Of a DNA stretch of 64,000 nt, positions 1 through 8,339 are shown piece by piece. Made by a program: the position numbers and the translations under genes. The DNA comes from FEN-1297 sp963787005 (lineage in GTDB: Bacteria > Bacteroidota > Ignavibacteria > Ignavibacteriales > Ignavibacteriaceae). The stretch is taken from the NCBI GenBank assembly GCA_963787005.1, contig CAWBBX010000135.1:47043-111042 (forward strand). The letters are read 5' to 3'. Within the stretch, counting starts at the first letter, position 1. The number at the start of each line of letters is the position of its first letter. Under the pieces are notes generated by a model. That model was not told where the DNA came from and made no database searches. It saw nothing but the letters and a program-made list of their open reading frames with translations.

Positions 1-147
1 TATTTCCGTATGCGGCACCCCAATGGCTTCTATCATATCCTTCACGGACGCCCTGTCTATGAACCGGTGCTCACATCTTTGTTTTCTTTTTTCCTCCGGA
101 AGAAAATCGTTAAGCTCTTCGTAAAACCTGAAATATGCTTTTTTCAT
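1..147 (-). CDS. Mut7-C ubiquitin/RNase-domain-type protein, N-terminal end only
   Basis: Partial gene cut by the left edge; only the first 49 codons are visible. The protein starts MKKAYFRFYEELNDFLPEEK and continues into a segment containing FIDRASVKDMIEAIGVPHTE. This resembles the beta-grasp (ubiquitin-like) N-terminal domain of Mut7-C proteins, which carry a PIN-like RNase domain further downstream (not visible here). The start is the ATG at 145-147. The family call is from recognition of the N-terminal pattern alone, so function is uncertain. Confidence 0.55.
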   Translation of the reverse strand, partial: MKKAYFRFYEELNDFLPEEKRKQRCEHRFIDRASVKDMIEAIGVPHTEI

Positions 148-244
148 ATCTAAGCGCCGGGAACATAGTACAAAAAATCTTCTTATAATTTAGAAGATTT
201 TTTACCAGTTCCTAAGCGGCCGCGGAAAGGTTATTTAAAATTAA

Positions 245-270
245 AAAGTCCCGGGGGATACCGGGACTTT
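245..270 (-). terminator. Rho-independent terminator of gyrA
   Basis: A perfect 10-bp stem (245-254 pairs with 261-270, core AAAGTCCCGG) encloses a 6-nt loop. Read on the minus strand it is followed by TTTTTAATTTT. It lies 22 bases past the gyrA stop and fits an intrinsic terminator for the gyrB-gyrA side. Confidence 0.8.
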
Positions 271-292
271 AATTTAAGATAATAAGCGGCTA

Positions 293-2743
293 TTATTCGG
301 CTCCGTTTATATCAACCTCTTCTTCCGGGATCACCTTCGCTATATCGGCGATGGCGTCTCCTTCATTAAGCCTGATTACACGGACGCCCTGTGTGTTGCG
401 CCCCATTATCCTTATATCCCTAACAGTCTGTCTTATAACCATTCCGTGCGTAGATATAATTACTAACTCGTCGCCGTCTACAACCTCCATCATGGCCATC
501 ATCTTTCCGACCTTGTCGCTCGTCTTAACCGTTATAACCCCCTTGCCGCCGCGCTTTGTTATCCTATAGTCATTTATGTCGGAGCGCTTACCGAACCCTT
601 TTTCGGTAACCACAAGAATGTTGTCGTTTCTTTTTATCACGAGCAGTCCGACGACCATATCATCTTTTCCAAGATTAACGCCTCTTACGCCTGTCGCGGT
701 ACGACCCATATTTCTCACGTCTTTCTCGTTGAATCTTATGGCGAATCCGTTATGTGTACCGAGGACAATATCGTTGCTGCCGTCCGTCAGCTTAACGGAG
801 ATAAGCTTATCGCCCTTAACAATGTTGATGGCGTTTATTCCGCCCCTTCTTACGTTGCCGTAAGCGGAAAGTACCGTCTTTTTTATCGTACCTTTTTGTG
901 TCGCCATCACGATATAAGAATCGTCATTAAATTCTTTAACCGTTACGAAGGCTGTTATCTCCTCATCTTTATCTTTTTGGATAAGATTCAAAATAGAACG
1001 GCCCCTTGTGGCCCGGCCTCCCTCTGGAAGCTCGTGCACCTTCAGCCAATAGCACTTTCCTTTATCCGTAAAGAACATAATATAATGGTGAGTCGACGCG
1101 ATAAACATGTGCTCAATAAAGTCGTCTTCTTTAGTTCCGGCGCCCGTAACGCCTTTTCCCCCGCGGCCCTGTTTGCGGTACCCGCTGACAGGGAATCTCT
1201 TTATGAATCCTTTGTGAGATATCGTAACGACGACGTCTTCCTCGGCAATAATATCCTCGAGGGAGAATTCTTCGTAATTATAAATGATCTCGGTTTTCCT
1301 GGCGTCGCCGTATCTTTCTTTGATGGCGAGCAGCTCGTCCTTTATTATAAGATATCTTTTTTCTTCACTATCGAGTATGCCCTTTAGCTTTTCTATAAGT
1401 TTAATAATTTCCTTGTACTCATCTTCTATTTTCTTTCTTTCGAGCCCGGTCAATCTCTGCAGACGCATGTCGAGGATAGCCTTGGCCTGTATCTCGCTAA
1501 GCTTGAACTTACGCATCAAATTGCTCTTGGCGGCCTCCACGTCGCGTGATTTTTTAATCGTCTCAATCACCGCGTCTATGTTGTCTAGGGCTATTATATA
1601 TCCTTCCAGTATGTGTGCCCGGCGCTCGGCTGCGTCCAGTTCGTACTTTGTTCTTCTTATAAGAACATCCATCCTGTGTTCAAGGAAGTGCTGCATTACC
1701 TCCTTAAGATTAAGTACTTTCGGAGCGCCTTTAACCAGAGCCAGAGTAATAACGCCGAACGTTGTCTGCATCTGGGTGTGTTTGAATAGCTGGTTTAGAA
1801 CCACGGCCGGCTGGGCATCGCGCTTAAGTTCTATAACCATTCTCATGCCGTCACGGTCTGATTCGTCGCGTATGTTAGATATGTCGTTAAGCTTTCCCGC
1901 ACGAACCAGGTCAGCTATTTTTTCGATAAGATTCGCCTTATTAACCTGGTATGGCAGCTCGGTAACTACAATATTTTCCCTGTTGTTCTTAAGGGTTTCT
2001 ATGTTGGCTTTAGCGCGAACAACTATTCTTCCTCGGCCCGTCAAAAAAGCTTCTTTAACGCCTTCGTAACCATAGATAATTCCGGCGGTCGGGAAGTCGG
2101 GCGCTATCACATGCTTCATCAGCTTTTCGATAGTGATGTTAGGATTTTTTATCAAGGCAATCAGACCGTCAACCACCTCGCTTAAATTGTGCGGAGGAAT
2201 ATTGGTCGCCATACCTACGGCTATGCCGCTGGATCCGTTTATAAGCAGGTTGGGAAGATAAGCCGGAAGAACTGTCGGCTCCTGGAGAGAGTCATCGAAG
2301 TTTGGTGCGAAGTCGACCGTGTTTTTATCGAGATCCCTCAGCATTTCTTCGGATATTCTGGCCAGCCTTGCCTCCGTATAACGCATAGCCGCGGGAGAGT
2401 CGCCGTCTACCGAGCCGAAGTTTCCCTGTCCGTCCACCAGCGGATATCTAAGGGAGAAATCCTGCACCATCCTTACCATTGTATCGTAAACCGCGGAGTC
2501 GCCGTGCGGGTGATACTTACCAAGAACCTCTCCGACGATCCTTGCGGATTTTTTATACGGACGATTATGCGCTAGTCCCAATTCGTGCATACCGAAGAGC
2601 ACCCTTCTGTGAACGGGCTTCAGACCGTCTCTTACATCCGGCAGAGCCCTAGATACAATTACTGACATCGAATAATCGATATACGAGGATTTCATCTCCT
2701 CTTCGAGAGAGACCGGAATTATTTTTTCAAAGATTGTTGCCAT
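293..2743 (-). CDS. gyrA: DNA gyrase subunit A
   Basis: 816 residues, a normal length for GyrA, the strand-breaking and rejoining subunit of the A2B2 type II topoisomerase that supercoils DNA. The winged-helix/tower breakage-reunion domain is N-terminal. The catalytic tyrosine is Tyr122 in AAMRYTEARL. The quinolone-resistance region KYHPHGDSAVYDTM has Ser83 and Asp87, the same numbering as E. coli and the sensitive-type residues. The C-terminal half holds the beta-pinwheel repeats, with the GyrA box as QGRGGKGV (E. coli has QRRGGKG), which marks gyrase rather than topoisomerase IV. The gene follows gyrB in the same direction with a 48-nt gap, so the two are probably co-transcribed. Confidence 0.98.
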   Translation of the reverse strand: MATIFEKIIPVSLEEEMKSSYIDYSMSVIVSRALPDVRDGLKPVHRRVLFGMHELGLAHNRPYKKSARIVGEVLGKYHPHGDSAVYDTMVRMVQDFSLRYPLVDGQGNFGSVDGDSPAAMRYTEARLARISEEMLRDLDKNTVDFAPNFDDSLQEPTVLPAYLPNLLINGSSGIAVGMATNIPPHNLSEVVDGLIALIKNPNITIEKLMKHVIAPDFPTAGIIYGYEGVKEAFLTGRGRIVVRAKANIETLKNNRENIVVTELPYQVNKANLIEKIADLVRAGKLNDISNIRDESDRDGMRMVIELKRDAQPAVVLNQLFKHTQMQTTFGVITLALVKGAPKVLNLKEVMQHFLEHRMDVLIRRTKYELDAAERRAHILEGYIIALDNIDAVIETIKKSRDVEAAKSNLMRKFKLSEIQAKAILDMRLQRLTGLERKKIEDEYKEIIKLIEKLKGILDSEEKRYLIIKDELLAIKERYGDARKTEIIYNYEEFSLEDIIAEEDVVVTISHKGFIKRFPVSGYRKQGRGGKGVTGAGTKEDDFIEHMFIASTHHYIMFFTDKGKCYWLKVHELPEGGRATRGRSILNLIQKDKDEEITAFVTVKEFNDDSYIVMATQKGTIKKTVLSAYGNVRRGGINAINIVKGDKLISVKLTDGSNDIVLGTHNGFAIRFNEKDVRNMGRTATGVRGVNLGKDDMVVGLLVIKRNDNILVVTEKGFGKRSDINDYRITKRGGKGVITVKTSDKVGKMMAMMEVVDGDELVIISTHGMVIRQTVRDIRIMGRNTQGVRVIRLNEGDAIADIAKVIPEEEVDINGAE

Positions 2744-2791
2744 GAATTTTTACTGTTTTATTTGTGAATTATTCAAATTTCTTTTTATCGT

Positions 2792-4765
2792 TTAGACATC
2801 GAGGTTCCTAACGTACTTGGCGTTCTTTTCGATAAATTCACGCCTTGGTTCAACCGCATCGCCCATCAGAGTTTCAAATATTTTGTCGGCGGCGGCGGAG
2901 CTTTCAAGTGTTACCTGCAGAACCGTTCGCGTCTCCGGGTTCATCGTGGTTTCCCAAAGCTGTTCGGGATTCATCTCACCGAGACCTTTATAGCGCGATA
3001 TAGAAACCCCTTTAACAGATCCTTCTTCTATCATTTCCCCCATCAATTCGTCTGTCTTATCTTTGCCGCTTACTTTCAGGCGTTTAAGAACCTCATCTCT
3101 TTCGTTGTCGTCGAAAGCATAGAATTCCTGCTTGCCTTTTTTTATCTTATACAGCGGCGGCTGTGCAATGTACACCTTCCCCTGGTTTATTAATTCTTGC
3201 ATGTGTCGGTACAGGAACGTAAGGAGAAGCGTTCTGATATGGCTGCCGTCCACGTCGGCATCCGTCATAAGAATTATTTTTCCGTAGCGCGCTTTTGTTA
3301 CATCGAACGCTGCTCCGAGTCCGGCGCCTATCGCAGATATAATTGCTTTAATTTCGTTGTTCTCGAGAATCTTATTAAGCTTGGCCTTTTCCACGTTAAG
3401 AATTTTTCCTTTAAGGGGAAGAATAGCCTGGAACCTTCTGTCGCGGCCCTGCTTAGCCGAACCGCCGGCCGAGTCGCCCTCGACAATATAAATTTCGCAG
3501 TGCTCCGGATCGGTTATGGAGCAGTCGGCCAGTTTGCCAGGAAGGTTCATGCTGTCGAGCGCGTTCTTTCTTCTCGCAAGATCCCGCGCTTTCCTGGCGG
3601 CCTCCCTTGCTTCTGCGGCGCGCATACATTTTTCAATTATCTTCTTACCTACGGATGGATTCTCTTCGAGATACTCCGATAATTTTTCACCCACTATGGT
3701 TTCAACGGCCGACTTAGTCTCGCTGTTTCCGAGTTTTGTTTTAGTCTGCCCTTCGAACTGCGGTTCCTGCACTTTTACCGAAATCACCGCCGTCAGCCCC
3801 TCTCGGAAATCGTCTCCCGTGAGCGTAATTTTACCGTCTTTATTCAGGTTGTTTTTGCTGGAGTAGTTATTAAGCGTTCTGGTAAGCGCGGTTTTAAAAC
3901 CAACGAGGTGTGTTCCGCCCTCGTGCGTGTTAATATTATTAACATAAGAAAATATATTCTCCGAGTACGTGTTGTTGTATTGAAACGCAATCTCTATTGG
4001 CGTGCTGTCGCGCTCTCCTTCGATGTAGACCGTTTTATGAAACTGCTCCCTGTTCTCGTCTAGATATTTTACAAACTCTACAAGGCCGCCTTTAAAGTGA
4101 AACGTTTCCTCTTCGCCTCCGTTCCTAACATCCTTAATTTTTATTGTTATCGTCTTATTAAGGTATGCGAGTTCTCTCATTCTTTCGGCGAGAGTATCAA
4201 ATTTGAACTTTCCGGCTTTGAAAATTTCTACATCCGGGAAGAAGGTTGTCTTTGTTCCGGACTCGTTCTTTTTCGCCTTGCCTATTTCTTTTACGGGCTT
4301 GAGCGGAACACCTTTTTTGTATTCCTGAAAATAAACCTTACCATCTCTTTTAACCTCGACCTTTAGCCAGTCGGAAAGAGCGTTTACAACGGAAACACCC
4401 ACACCGTGAAGCCCCCCGGAAACTTTGTACGTGTCTTTATCGAACTTTCCTCCGGCATGTAACACGGTCATTACTATCTCGAGAGCTGATTTTTTCTCTT
4501 CGGGATGAAGATCGACAGGGATGCCGCGGCCGTTGTCTTCAACCGTTATGCTTTCGTCCTTGTTGATGGTAATGGTAATGTAGTCGGCAAACCCGGCCAG
4601 TGACTCGTCAATACTGTTGTCCACAACTTCGTTCACAAGGTGGTGAAGTCCGCGCGGCCCCACATCGCCGATATACATTGCCGGGCGCTTGCGGACAGCC
4701 TCGAGCCCTTTTAGTACATTTATATTTTTAGCACTATAATCGTTAATTTTTTTTGCATTAGCCAT
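2792..4765 (-). CDS. gyrB: DNA gyrase subunit B
   Basis: 657 residues, the ATPase subunit of gyrase. The N-terminal GHKL ATPase shows NEVVDNSIDES (catalytic Glu) and VEDNGRGIP. The transducer domain follows. The C-terminal TOPRIM domain shows EGDSAGGSAKQGRDRRFQAI and the metal-binding DADVDGSHIRT, and the tail YKGLGEMNPEQLWETTM is typical. The length (about 650) is the short form without the large insertion of gamma-proteobacterial GyrB. It lies between a DUF721/DciA-like gene and gyrA in the order recF-DUF721-gyrB-gyrA, common near bacterial origins. Confidence 0.98.
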   Translation of the reverse strand: MANAKKINDYSAKNINVLKGLEAVRKRPAMYIGDVGPRGLHHLVNEVVDNSIDESLAGFADYITITINKDESITVEDNGRGIPVDLHPEEKKSALEIVMTVLHAGGKFDKDTYKVSGGLHGVGVSVVNALSDWLKVEVKRDGKVYFQEYKKGVPLKPVKEIGKAKKNESGTKTTFFPDVEIFKAGKFKFDTLAERMRELAYLNKTITIKIKDVRNGGEEETFHFKGGLVEFVKYLDENREQFHKTVYIEGERDSTPIEIAFQYNNTYSENIFSYVNNINTHEGGTHLVGFKTALTRTLNNYSSKNNLNKDGKITLTGDDFREGLTAVISVKVQEPQFEGQTKTKLGNSETKSAVETIVGEKLSEYLEENPSVGKKIIEKCMRAAEAREAARKARDLARRKNALDSMNLPGKLADCSITDPEHCEIYIVEGDSAGGSAKQGRDRRFQAILPLKGKILNVEKAKLNKILENNEIKAIISAIGAGLGAAFDVTKARYGKIILMTDADVDGSHIRTLLLTFLYRHMQELINQGKVYIAQPPLYKIKKGKQEFYAFDDNERDEVLKRLKVSGKDKTDELMGEMIEEGSVKGVSISRYKGLGEMNPEQLWETTMNPETRTVLQVTLESSAAADKIFETLMGDAVEPRREFIEKNAKYVRNLDV

Positions 4766-4778
4766 ACTGATTGTCCGA

Positions 4779-4859
4779 TTACTGGTTGTTAATATCCTGT
4801 ATTATTTTATTATCCATTCCGCCTGGACCCGGAAAGAGATCGGGTTGAGGTTGTTCCGT
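4779..4859 (-). other. In-frame open extension after the DUF721 stop codon
   Basis: After the TAA of the upstream DUF721 gene the same frame stays open for 26 codons before a second TAA. The extension reads TEQPQPDLFPGPGGMDNKII followed by QDINNQ, a plausible hydrophilic tail. It could be a former C-terminus cut off by a recent nonsense change, or chance. Confidence 0.3.
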
Positions 4860-5147
4860 TTAAGAGACGAATTTTATCCACTTTATTCTTTCGTCTCCGA
4901 AAAACTTGTTGATCTTTTCAATGATTGAACTTTCTTTAAACTTCAGTTCGTTCCTCCATGCGGGACTTTCCGCACGCATGTAAAGAACTTTTTTTTCAAC
5001 TTTTACTGCGGCCGCTACCTTTATAAGTTCCGGAAAGATATTGTGGAATTCCGTCACCACGTCGGATTCTGCCATTGTTTTTCTGAGTCCGGCAAACGCA
5101 GGTTCTTTTTTAATTATATCTTTCATACTCAAAAAGCCGCTACTCAT
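4860..5147 (-). CDS. DUF721 (DciA-like) protein
   Basis: 95 residues with the DUF721 pattern: an N-terminal helix, then a core with VEKKVLYMRAESPAWRNELK, a helix (KFKESSIIEKINKFFG) and the ending IKWIKFV. DUF721 includes DciA, the ancestral loader or operator of the replicative helicase DnaB, in bacteria lacking DnaC or DnaI. Its start overlaps the end of recF by 8 nt (ATGAGTAG), indicating translational coupling, and gyrB follows. The family is clear. The helicase-loading role is inferred from family and origin-proximal context. The frame stays open for 26 codons after its stop. Confidence 0.85.
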   Translation of the reverse strand: MSSGFLSMKDIIKKEPAFAGLRKTMAESDVVTEFHNIFPELIKVAAAVKVEKKVLYMRAESPAWRNELKFKESSIIEKINKFFGDERIKWIKFVS

Positions 5148-6252
5148 ACGTTATTTTACCGCCGTTCAGTCTTATTACAGAATCTCCCTCGTCCTTCTTT
5201 AGAAAATCAAAGTTAGCAAAGTCGGTTAGCGTTATGAATGCCTGTCCCACCCGCCTCAGGTATTCGCTTATTCTAAATGACCTGTTCGCGTCGAGTTCTC
5301 CGAAAACATCGTCCAGCAGAAAAAGAGGGGCCCTGCCCGTTATTTCTTTAAGGTAGAAGAACTGTGCAAACCTTAGAACCACCTGAAATGTTTTGTGCTG
5401 GCCTTGCGAACCGTACATCCTCAGGTTCAGTCCGTTTATCTCGAATATAAAATCGTCCCTGTGCGGCCCGACAACGTTTGTGCCTCTTTTTAATTCTTCT
5501 TCTCTCTTTTCCTCGACAAGGCTTTTAAATCTCTCTTCTACGCCACTCCCCTCGCTTCCGTTCAAATAGGAATAATAAATCCGGGGCACTTCGTCGTCGT
5601 CCATTATCATCTTGTACGACTCCCGTATGAACAGGTTAAAGTCTTCCGCAAATTTTATTCTATGCCTAATAATCTCGCTGCCGGATTGAATCAACTTTTC
5701 CGTCCAAGCGTCCAACTCGCTGTATAGATAACCGCTTCTTGATTCTTTAATCGTTCCCAGCAGAGAAGAGCGCTGCCTGAGAGTCCGGTTGTAATCCAGC
5801 AGAAAGTTTAAATATGTTTCGCTGGCTTGCGAAATTACGGAATCGACAAATTTTCTTCTGTCTCCCGGTGAGCCTTGGGTTATGGAATGGTCTGCAGGAG
5901 TTAAAATAACAACTGGGAACTTCCCTATAATATCTGCTGATCTCGATATCAACTTTTCGTCTTGAAAATAATATTTGTTTTTTTCGGAAAGGGAATAAAA
6001 TACCCTGATATTATTTTCCGTTAAATCTTTGAATGAACCTTTGATTTCAAACTCGTTTTCGTTGAATCTTACCACTTCGCCGTCTGACTTGGAGTTATTG
6101 CTTTTTGTTGTACAAAGATAATATATAGATTCCAGCACGGATGTTTTTCCCTGGCCGTTTCCTCCTATTATAAAATTTAGTTTATCGGAAAAATCGAACT
6201 GTGCTTCTTTATGACTCCTAAAATTTTTTAATTGTAAGGAGGATAGAATCAT
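5140..6252 (-). CDS. recF: DNA replication/repair protein RecF
   Basis: 370 residues. RecF is an SMC/Rad50-like ATPase that helps RecO and RecR load RecA at gaps. The Walker A motif GGNGQGKTS is at residues 30-38. A Q-loop/lever region and signature segment occupy the middle, with YGSQGQHKT near residue 285. The Walker B and D-loop LFLLDDVFGELD is near residue 320. One nucleotide separates it from dnaN upstream and it overlaps the DUF721 gene downstream, so it is clearly part of the dnaN-recF-DUF721-gyrB-gyrA cluster. Confidence 0.97.
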   Translation of the reverse strand: MILSSLQLKNFRSHKEAQFDFSDKLNFIIGGNGQGKTSVLESIYYLCTTKSNNSKSDGEVVRFNENEFEIKGSFKDLTENNIRVFYSLSEKNKYYFQDEKLISRSADIIGKFPVVILTPADHSITQGSPGDRRKFVDSVISQASETYLNFLLDYNRTLRQRSSLLGTIKESRSGYLYSELDAWTEKLIQSGSEIIRHRIKFAEDFNLFIRESYKMIMDDDEVPRIYYSYLNGSEGSGVEERFKSLVEEKREEELKRGTNVVGPHRDDFIFEINGLNLRMYGSQGQHKTFQVVLRFAQFFYLKEITGRAPLFLLDDVFGELDANRSFRISEYLRRVGQAFITLTDFANFDFLKKDEGDSVIRLNGGKITYE

Positions 6253-6253
6253 T

Positions 6254-7363
6254 TTAATTATTCAACCGGACCGGCATTAAAAGCAGCATCAAATCTTCAT
6301 TCTCGCTTACTTCCGACGGCTCAATGACGCAGGCCTTCGTGGGAGAATGGAGTTTGAAGGTAACCTGCTCGCTGTCGACGTGGGTTAGAATATCGTTAAC
6401 ATATGCCGTATTAAACCCTATATCCATCGGCTCGCCCGAGTATTCGCACGCCACACTTTCCTTTGCGCTAGATCCGTGATCGATGTCTTCCGCCGAAACC
6501 TCAAGGCTGTTCTTGCCGATTGAAAATTTTACCTGCTTTGAGTTTGATGTGGAGAAAAGTATCATCCTTTTTACCGAGGAAAGAATCTCGGATGTTTTAA
6601 CCTTCAAGAAGTTCTCGTTCTCGAGCGGGATTACGCTGCTGTATGCAGGGTATTTCTCTCCTATAAGGCGGGATATAAATTCAAGTTCTCCTATATGAAA
6701 AGATATATTGGTCTTGCTTAAATAAATTTTAGCGTCCGAATCTCCTAGTATCTTAGAAAGTACGGAGATAGCCCTTTCGGGGACAATATATTGTTCATCT
6801 TTATCCGACTTTATTTCCTTGTTTATATACTTAACCAACCTGTGTCCGTCAGTAGATACAAACCTTAATCCTTCACCGGTAAATTCGAAAAGTAGTCCGG
6901 TCATTGCGGGACGCATATCTTCCTTGCTCATAGCAAAGGAAGTTTGGTCTATGGCTTTCTTCAAATCGGCCCCATTAATAGTCTTTTGTTTTTCTTCCGA
7001 TACCACAGGTATTGCGGGGAAGTCTTCGGGAGAAGAGAAGCCGATGTGGTAAACGCCGTTATCGGTTTTTAATTTTAATTTTGAGTTTGTTTCCGCCTCG
7101 AAGTGAATTTGGGTATCGCTTAAGGATCTTATTATGTCGAACAGAAGTCTGGCCGGAATAACCATTTTGATGTTCTCATCAGCAGCAACGTTAATAGACG
7201 ACCTTAGCGCAATCTCCAGATCCGTGGCGCAAACCTTCATTTGTCCGTCATTTATCTCGAAAAGAAAATTCTCCAAGATAGGCATAGGGGTCCTTACCGG
7301 CACCGCAGGAATTATCCTGGAAAGTAGCTTTTCCAATACCTTGCTGTTGACTTTAAATTCCAT
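6254..7363 (-). CDS. dnaN: DNA polymerase III sliding clamp (beta subunit)
   Basis: 369 residues, the usual length of the three-domain beta clamp that encircles DNA and tethers polymerase III. It starts MEFKVNSKVLEKLLSRIIPA and contains STDGHRL in the middle domain. It ends MPVRLNN, a match to the conserved C-terminal M-P-M/V-R-L pocket. A good ribosome site (AAGGAG, 7373-7378) lies 9 nt before the ATG. recF follows after one nucleotide. Confidence 0.98.
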   Translation of the reverse strand: MEFKVNSKVLEKLLSRIIPAVPVRTPMPILENFLFEINDGQMKVCATDLEIALRSSINVAADENIKMVIPARLLFDIIRSLSDTQIHFEAETNSKLKLKTDNGVYHIGFSSPEDFPAIPVVSEEKQKTINGADLKKAIDQTSFAMSKEDMRPAMTGLLFEFTGEGLRFVSTDGHRLVKYINKEIKSDKDEQYIVPERAISVLSKILGDSDAKIYLSKTNISFHIGELEFISRLIGEKYPAYSSVIPLENENFLKVKTSEILSSVKRMILFSTSNSKQVKFSIGKNSLEVSAEDIDHGSSAKESVACEYSGEPMDIGFNTAYVNDILTHVDSEQVTFKLHSPTKACVIEPSEVSENEDLMLLLMPVRLNN

Positions 7364-7372
7364 TAATATTTT

Positions 7373-7378
7373 CTCCTT
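7373..7378 (-). promoter_or_regulatory. Shine-Dalgarno site of dnaN
   Basis: AAGGAG on the minus strand, 9 nt upstream of the dnaN ATG at 7361-7363; it supports that start. Confidence 0.75.
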
Positions 7379-7513
7379 TTAAGAAGTGTAAATTACTAAA
7401 AATACATACTAATCTCAATGAATTAGTGCCGTGAAAATCATGGAAAACGGGCCGTTATAAGGAAAAAATCGAGTCTTCTGGGCATGCAGCCAGGAGCGGT
7501 TTATGTGATAAAA

Positions 7514-7915
7514 TTAAAAGCCGGTCGGACTGGTCTGGCTTTGATCATCACTGCTCGTTTTTGTGGCATTCAGCGTATATGTTCCGCCTGTAAATGCACT
7601 CGTATAAAATACTAAAATCTTTGTACCGGCTTTTATATCCACCGAACCACTTACATCTCCCTTAGCAGAGGAACCTGTAATACCGGACGGCACCGAGAAT
7701 GTGGTTGCGTAATCGTAAGTTCCTTTCGGTATTTCCGAAATAACGCTGGTTTTTCCCGCCGCCACATCAATTACTCCGCCGCGGAAATTTATGCGCAGTT
7801 CGCTGTCGGAAGAATTTTTGAATGTAATACTGTTATTAACCGAAGTAGAACATCCAGTGATAATCAGTAAACCTAGAACAAGCCCCCCAAACAATACGAT
7901 AGATAAATTTTTCAT
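7514..7915 (-). CDS. Small predicted lipoprotein between dnaA and dnaN
   Basis: 133 residues; no family recognised. A hydrophobic signal peptide (FGGLVLGLLIITGC) ends in a lipobox ITGC, so the mature protein would begin with a lipidated Cys near residue 22. The rest is Ser/Thr/Gly-rich and looks beta-rich, with RGGVIDVAAGKTSVISEIPK in the middle and FYTSAFTGGTYTLNATKTSS near the end. A role in the envelope is inferred from the lipobox only. It points the same way as dnaA and dnaN and interrupts the usual adjacency of those genes. Confidence 0.7.
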   Translation of the reverse strand: MKNLSIVLFGGLVLGLLIITGCSTSVNNSITFKNSSDSELRINFRGGVIDVAAGKTSVISEIPKGTYDYATTFSVPSGITGSSAKGDVSGSVDIKAGTKILVFYTSAFTGGTYTLNATKTSSDDQSQTSPTGF

Positions 7916-8283
7916 TGTGCCCTCTCAAGTTATTTAAACAAAATAACTTTTTATTTTTACAGTAAACATCAAAAAATTAGTTTAAAAGAATTTAATAGTC
8001 AATTGTCTCGTGGATGTTTTTGAATACGTATAAAAAGGATTAACACCCTATTATAATTAATATATATATTTTAAAATAAATTAATAATTATAATAAAGGT
8101 GTTAATATGTTTATAAATATATAAACCCCTTGCAGGAACACCTATGCGGAATAATTTTCTAAAATATTTTGTTAATAATAAGTTGATAAGAAGGGCTTAT
8201 TAACACACAGTTGTTTAACAGTTTGTTTTCAACAATCAAAAACCAAATTATTAACAAGATACCAACATGAAAAAATATTTTAT
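7916..8283. other. AT-rich intergenic region between dnaA and the lipoprotein gene
   Basis: No gene seen. The stretch is strongly AT-rich, with long A/T runs, a large imperfect palindrome at 8040-8105 and several TTAAC/GTTAA and GTTGATAAG-like words. It could be part of a bipartite origin (the unwinding side) or a regulatory region. This is inference from composition and position. Confidence 0.45.
8040..8105. repeat. Large AT-rich imperfect palindrome next to dnaA
   Basis: The left arm begins TTAACACCCTATTATAATTA. The right arm, reverse-complemented, begins TTAACACCTTTATTATAATT. The arms match for about 20 positions with small offsets around an AT-only centre. On paper it can form a long cruciform or hairpin. 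It sits in the dnaA-lipoprotein gap and may be an origin element or a terminator-like structure. Confidence 0.6.
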
Positions 8284-8315
8284 TATAAAAAAAATAGCCC
8301 GCCGGGGGCTATTTT
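8284..8315 (-). terminator. Rho-independent terminator of dnaA
   Basis: A perfect 10-bp stem AAAATAGCCC (8291-8300) pairs with 8306-8315 around a 5-nt loop. On the minus strand it is followed by a run of T residues. It lies 25 bases after the dnaA stop. Confidence 0.85.
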
Positions 8316-8339
8316 ATAGGTTTTATATAAATATTATTT

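Noticed and set aside
752..1387. Plus-strand open frame of 211 codons inside gyrA
   Set aside because: It is antisense to a fully conserved gyrA, shows no family features, and is explained by codon bias of the real gene.
1284..2069. Plus-strand open frame of 261 codons inside gyrA
   Set aside because: Ser/Leu/Arg-rich shadow of gyrA with no recognisable domain.
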